DNA from: Jannaschia marina | GTDB lineage: Bacteria; Pseudomonadota; Alphaproteobacteria; Rhodobacterales; Rhodobacteraceae | DNA: 64,000 nt | Assembly (NCBI RefSeq): GCF_013404595.1 | Contig: NZ_JABVAX010000002.1 | Coordinates: forward strand, 434,001-498,000 | Reading direction: 5' to 3' | Part shown: piece after piece, positions 62,767 through 64,000 of the stretch | How positions within the stretch are numbered: position 1 is the stretch's first letter | Layout of the letters: each line of letters starts with the position of its first letter | Notes under the pieces: model-generated | What the model was told of the DNA's origin: nothing | Databases searched by the model: none | The model's input: the letters and a program-made list of their open reading frames with translations, nothing else | Translations under genes and position numbers: made by a program

Positions 62767-64000
62767 GACTTGCCCTTGCCCTTCGCGCCGCCGCCCTTGG
62801 CGGTGTTCTCCGCATCCGCTTTCACCGGCCCCTTGTCAGGGCCGACCCCCGGCTCCGTCCGCTTCTTCTGGAAGCTCGACTTGATGTTGCCGAAGAGATC
62901 CGGCTTCGAGCCATGGCTGCGCATGATGAGGTACTGCTGGATGAAGGTGATCGTGTTGTTCGCGATCCAGTAGACGACGAGGCCCGAGGCGAAGCTGCCC
63001 AGCATGAACATGAAGACCCAGGGCAGCCAGGCGAAGATCATCGCCTGCGTCGGGTCGGTCGGGGCCGGGTTCAGCTTCTGCTGCAACCACATCGACACGC
63101 CGAGCAGGATCGGCAGGATCCCGATGAAGACGAGCGACAGGAGCGTGCCCGGATCGGGGGCCGCGAAGGGCAACAGGCCGAACACGTTCAGGATCGAGGT
63201 CGGATCGGGCGCGCTCAGATCCTGGAAGGGGCCGAAGAAAGCCGCATGGCGCAGCTCGATGGTGACGAAGATCACCTTGTAGAGACTGAAGAAGATCGGG
63301 ATCTGCAGAAGGATCGGCAAACAGCCCGCGGCCGGGTTCACCTTGTTCTTCTTGTAGAGCTCCATCATCCCCTGCTGGAGCTTCTGGCGGTCGTCGCCGG
63401 CCCGCTCCTTCAGCTTCTCCATCTCGGGCTGCAATTCCTTCATCCGCGCCATCGAGACGTAGGACTTGTAGGCCAGCGGCAGCAGGATCGCCTTGATCCC
63501 GAGGGTCAGCACGATGATCGCGATGCCCATGTTGCCGATGATCGCGTTGAGGAAATGCAGCCCCGCGAAGATCGGCTTCGTCAGGAAGAAGAACCAGCCC
63601 CAGTCGATCGCGTCGATGAAGCCCGGCACGCCGTCGTCGTTCTGGTAGTGGCGCAGCTCCTCCCATTCCTTCGCGCCCGCGAAGACCCGGCTTTCGGAGG
63701 TGGCCGTCGCACCCGGCGCGACGTCGACGGTCGGCAGCCGCGTCTCGGTCTGGTAGATGTTGGCCCCGGGCACGTATTTCACGACCGTCGAGGCCGGGGT
63801 GCCGGCGGCGGGGATGAGCGTCGTCATCCAGTATTTGTCGGCAAAGCCGATCCAGCCGGCCTCGGTGATCTCGTAGCGCTCCATCGGGGCATTGCCTTCG
63901 GCGGGGTTCGCGTCGAGGTCGGGCATGTCGCCGTATTCCACCCGCTCCACGATGCCGTCGGCATGGGCGACGACGCCCTCGTGGCTGATGAAGAAGTTCT
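62763..64000 (-). CDS. yidC: Membrane protein insertase YidC, C-terminal part
   Basis: The gene runs off the right edge; 412 codons are seen, starting mid-protein. The periplasmic P1 domain is partly present. The insertase core follows, with DWGWFFFLTKPIFAGLHFLN, the groove helix containing KAILLPLAYKSYVSMARMKE, and five membrane helices, then a basic C-terminal tail (KSSFQKKRTE and GGGAKGKGKS) for ribosome contact. Any start beyond 64000 is out of view; the valine seen within this stretch is internal. Confidence 0.96.
   Translation of the reverse strand, partial: NFFISHEGVVAHADGIVERVEYGDMPDLDANPAEGNAPMERYEITEAGWIGFADKYWMTTLIPAAGTPASTVVKYVPGANIYQTETRLPTVDVAPGATATSESRVFAGAKEWEELRHYQNDDGVPGFIDAIDWGWFFFLTKPIFAGLHFLNAIIGNMGIAIIVLTLGIKAILLPLAYKSYVSMARMKELQPEMEKLKERAGDDRQKLQQGMMELYKKNKVNPAAGCLPILLQIPIFFSLYKVIFVTIELRHAAFFGPFQDLSAPDPTSILNVFGLLPFAAPDPGTLLSLVFIGILPILLGVSMWLQQKLNPAPTDPTQAMIFAWLPWVFMFMLGSFASGLVVYWIANNTITFIQQYLIMRSHGSKPDLFGNIKSSFQKKRTEPGVGPDKGPVKADAENTAKGGGAKGKGKS

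Overview
The window looks like a chromosomal segment of a marine-type alphaproteobacterium of the order Rhodobacterales (Roseobacter/Paracoccus relatives). Reasons: high GC, dense operons with ATGA/GTGA stop-start overlaps, gene orders typical of the group (miaB-phoH-ybeY-corC-lnt-metK, dnaG-rpoD, nrdR-ribD, pntAB, sitABCD), and a metK leader carrying the SAM/SAH riboswitch sequence, a class known almost only from Rhodobacterales. There is no rRNA, tRNA, CRISPR array, insertion sequence, phage or plasmid gene, so the whole window reads as core chromosome.

Layout. 1-14.2 kb, minus strand: a Tad (Flp) type IVc pilus cluster. Three tandem flp pilin genes, cpaB, cpaC (secretin), an OmpA-like lipoprotein, cpaE/tadZ, cpaF/tadA, tadB, tadC, two TPR lipoproteins (tadD-like), the prepilin peptidase cpaA, an AAA ATPase often seen beside such loci, and two small membrane-anchored proteins of unknown role. 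The remaining Tad parts, two TadE-like pseudopilins and a large VWA-containing TadG, lie about 28 kb away (41.9-45.3 kb), upstream of dnaG and rpoD. 14.9-21.2 kb: a lytic transglycosylase, a small GNAT protein, the two subunits of a 3-oxoacid CoA-transferase separated by a LOV photoreceptor kinase-like gene, an unknown polytopic membrane protein behind a pair of long direct repeats, and glyA.

21.4-37.4 kb: nadK, metG, a small heat-shock gene with an RpoH-type promoter and a ROSE-like RNA thermometer, an NTF2-fold protein, a glycosyltransferase-like protein, miaB, three small secreted proteins, then phoH-rraB-like-ybeY-corC-lnt-metK, followed on the minus strand by a DCC-family gene, yjbQ, nrdR and ribD. 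37.4-45.3 kb: a HlyU-family gene, rpoD, dnaG and the distal tad genes. 45.5-64 kb: glutamate dehydrogenase-like gdhA, a Kef-type antiporter, an Lrp-family regulator divergent from hppD, a two-repeat secreted protein, a SitABCD-type Mn/Fe ABC transporter, pntAB, an SDR oxidoreductase, a DUF3422 protein, and a minus-strand run yidC (cut by the window edge)-MOSC-engB-argB.

The most interesting signals are regulatory RNAs and odd variants of known parts: a 20-codon leader reading frame that runs through the metK riboswitch and overlaps the metK start; a thermometer hairpin with the UYGCU signature on hsp20; a LOV kinase that appears to lack its phosphoacceptor histidine and sits inside the CoA-transferase locus; 23-bp direct repeats 32 bp apart before the unknown membrane protein; a TadG whose VWA domain is interrupted by a poly-aspartate insert; and a pair of small secreted proteins sharing a GCEHW-x-x-DDG motif. 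I do not see a clearly new multi-gene system.
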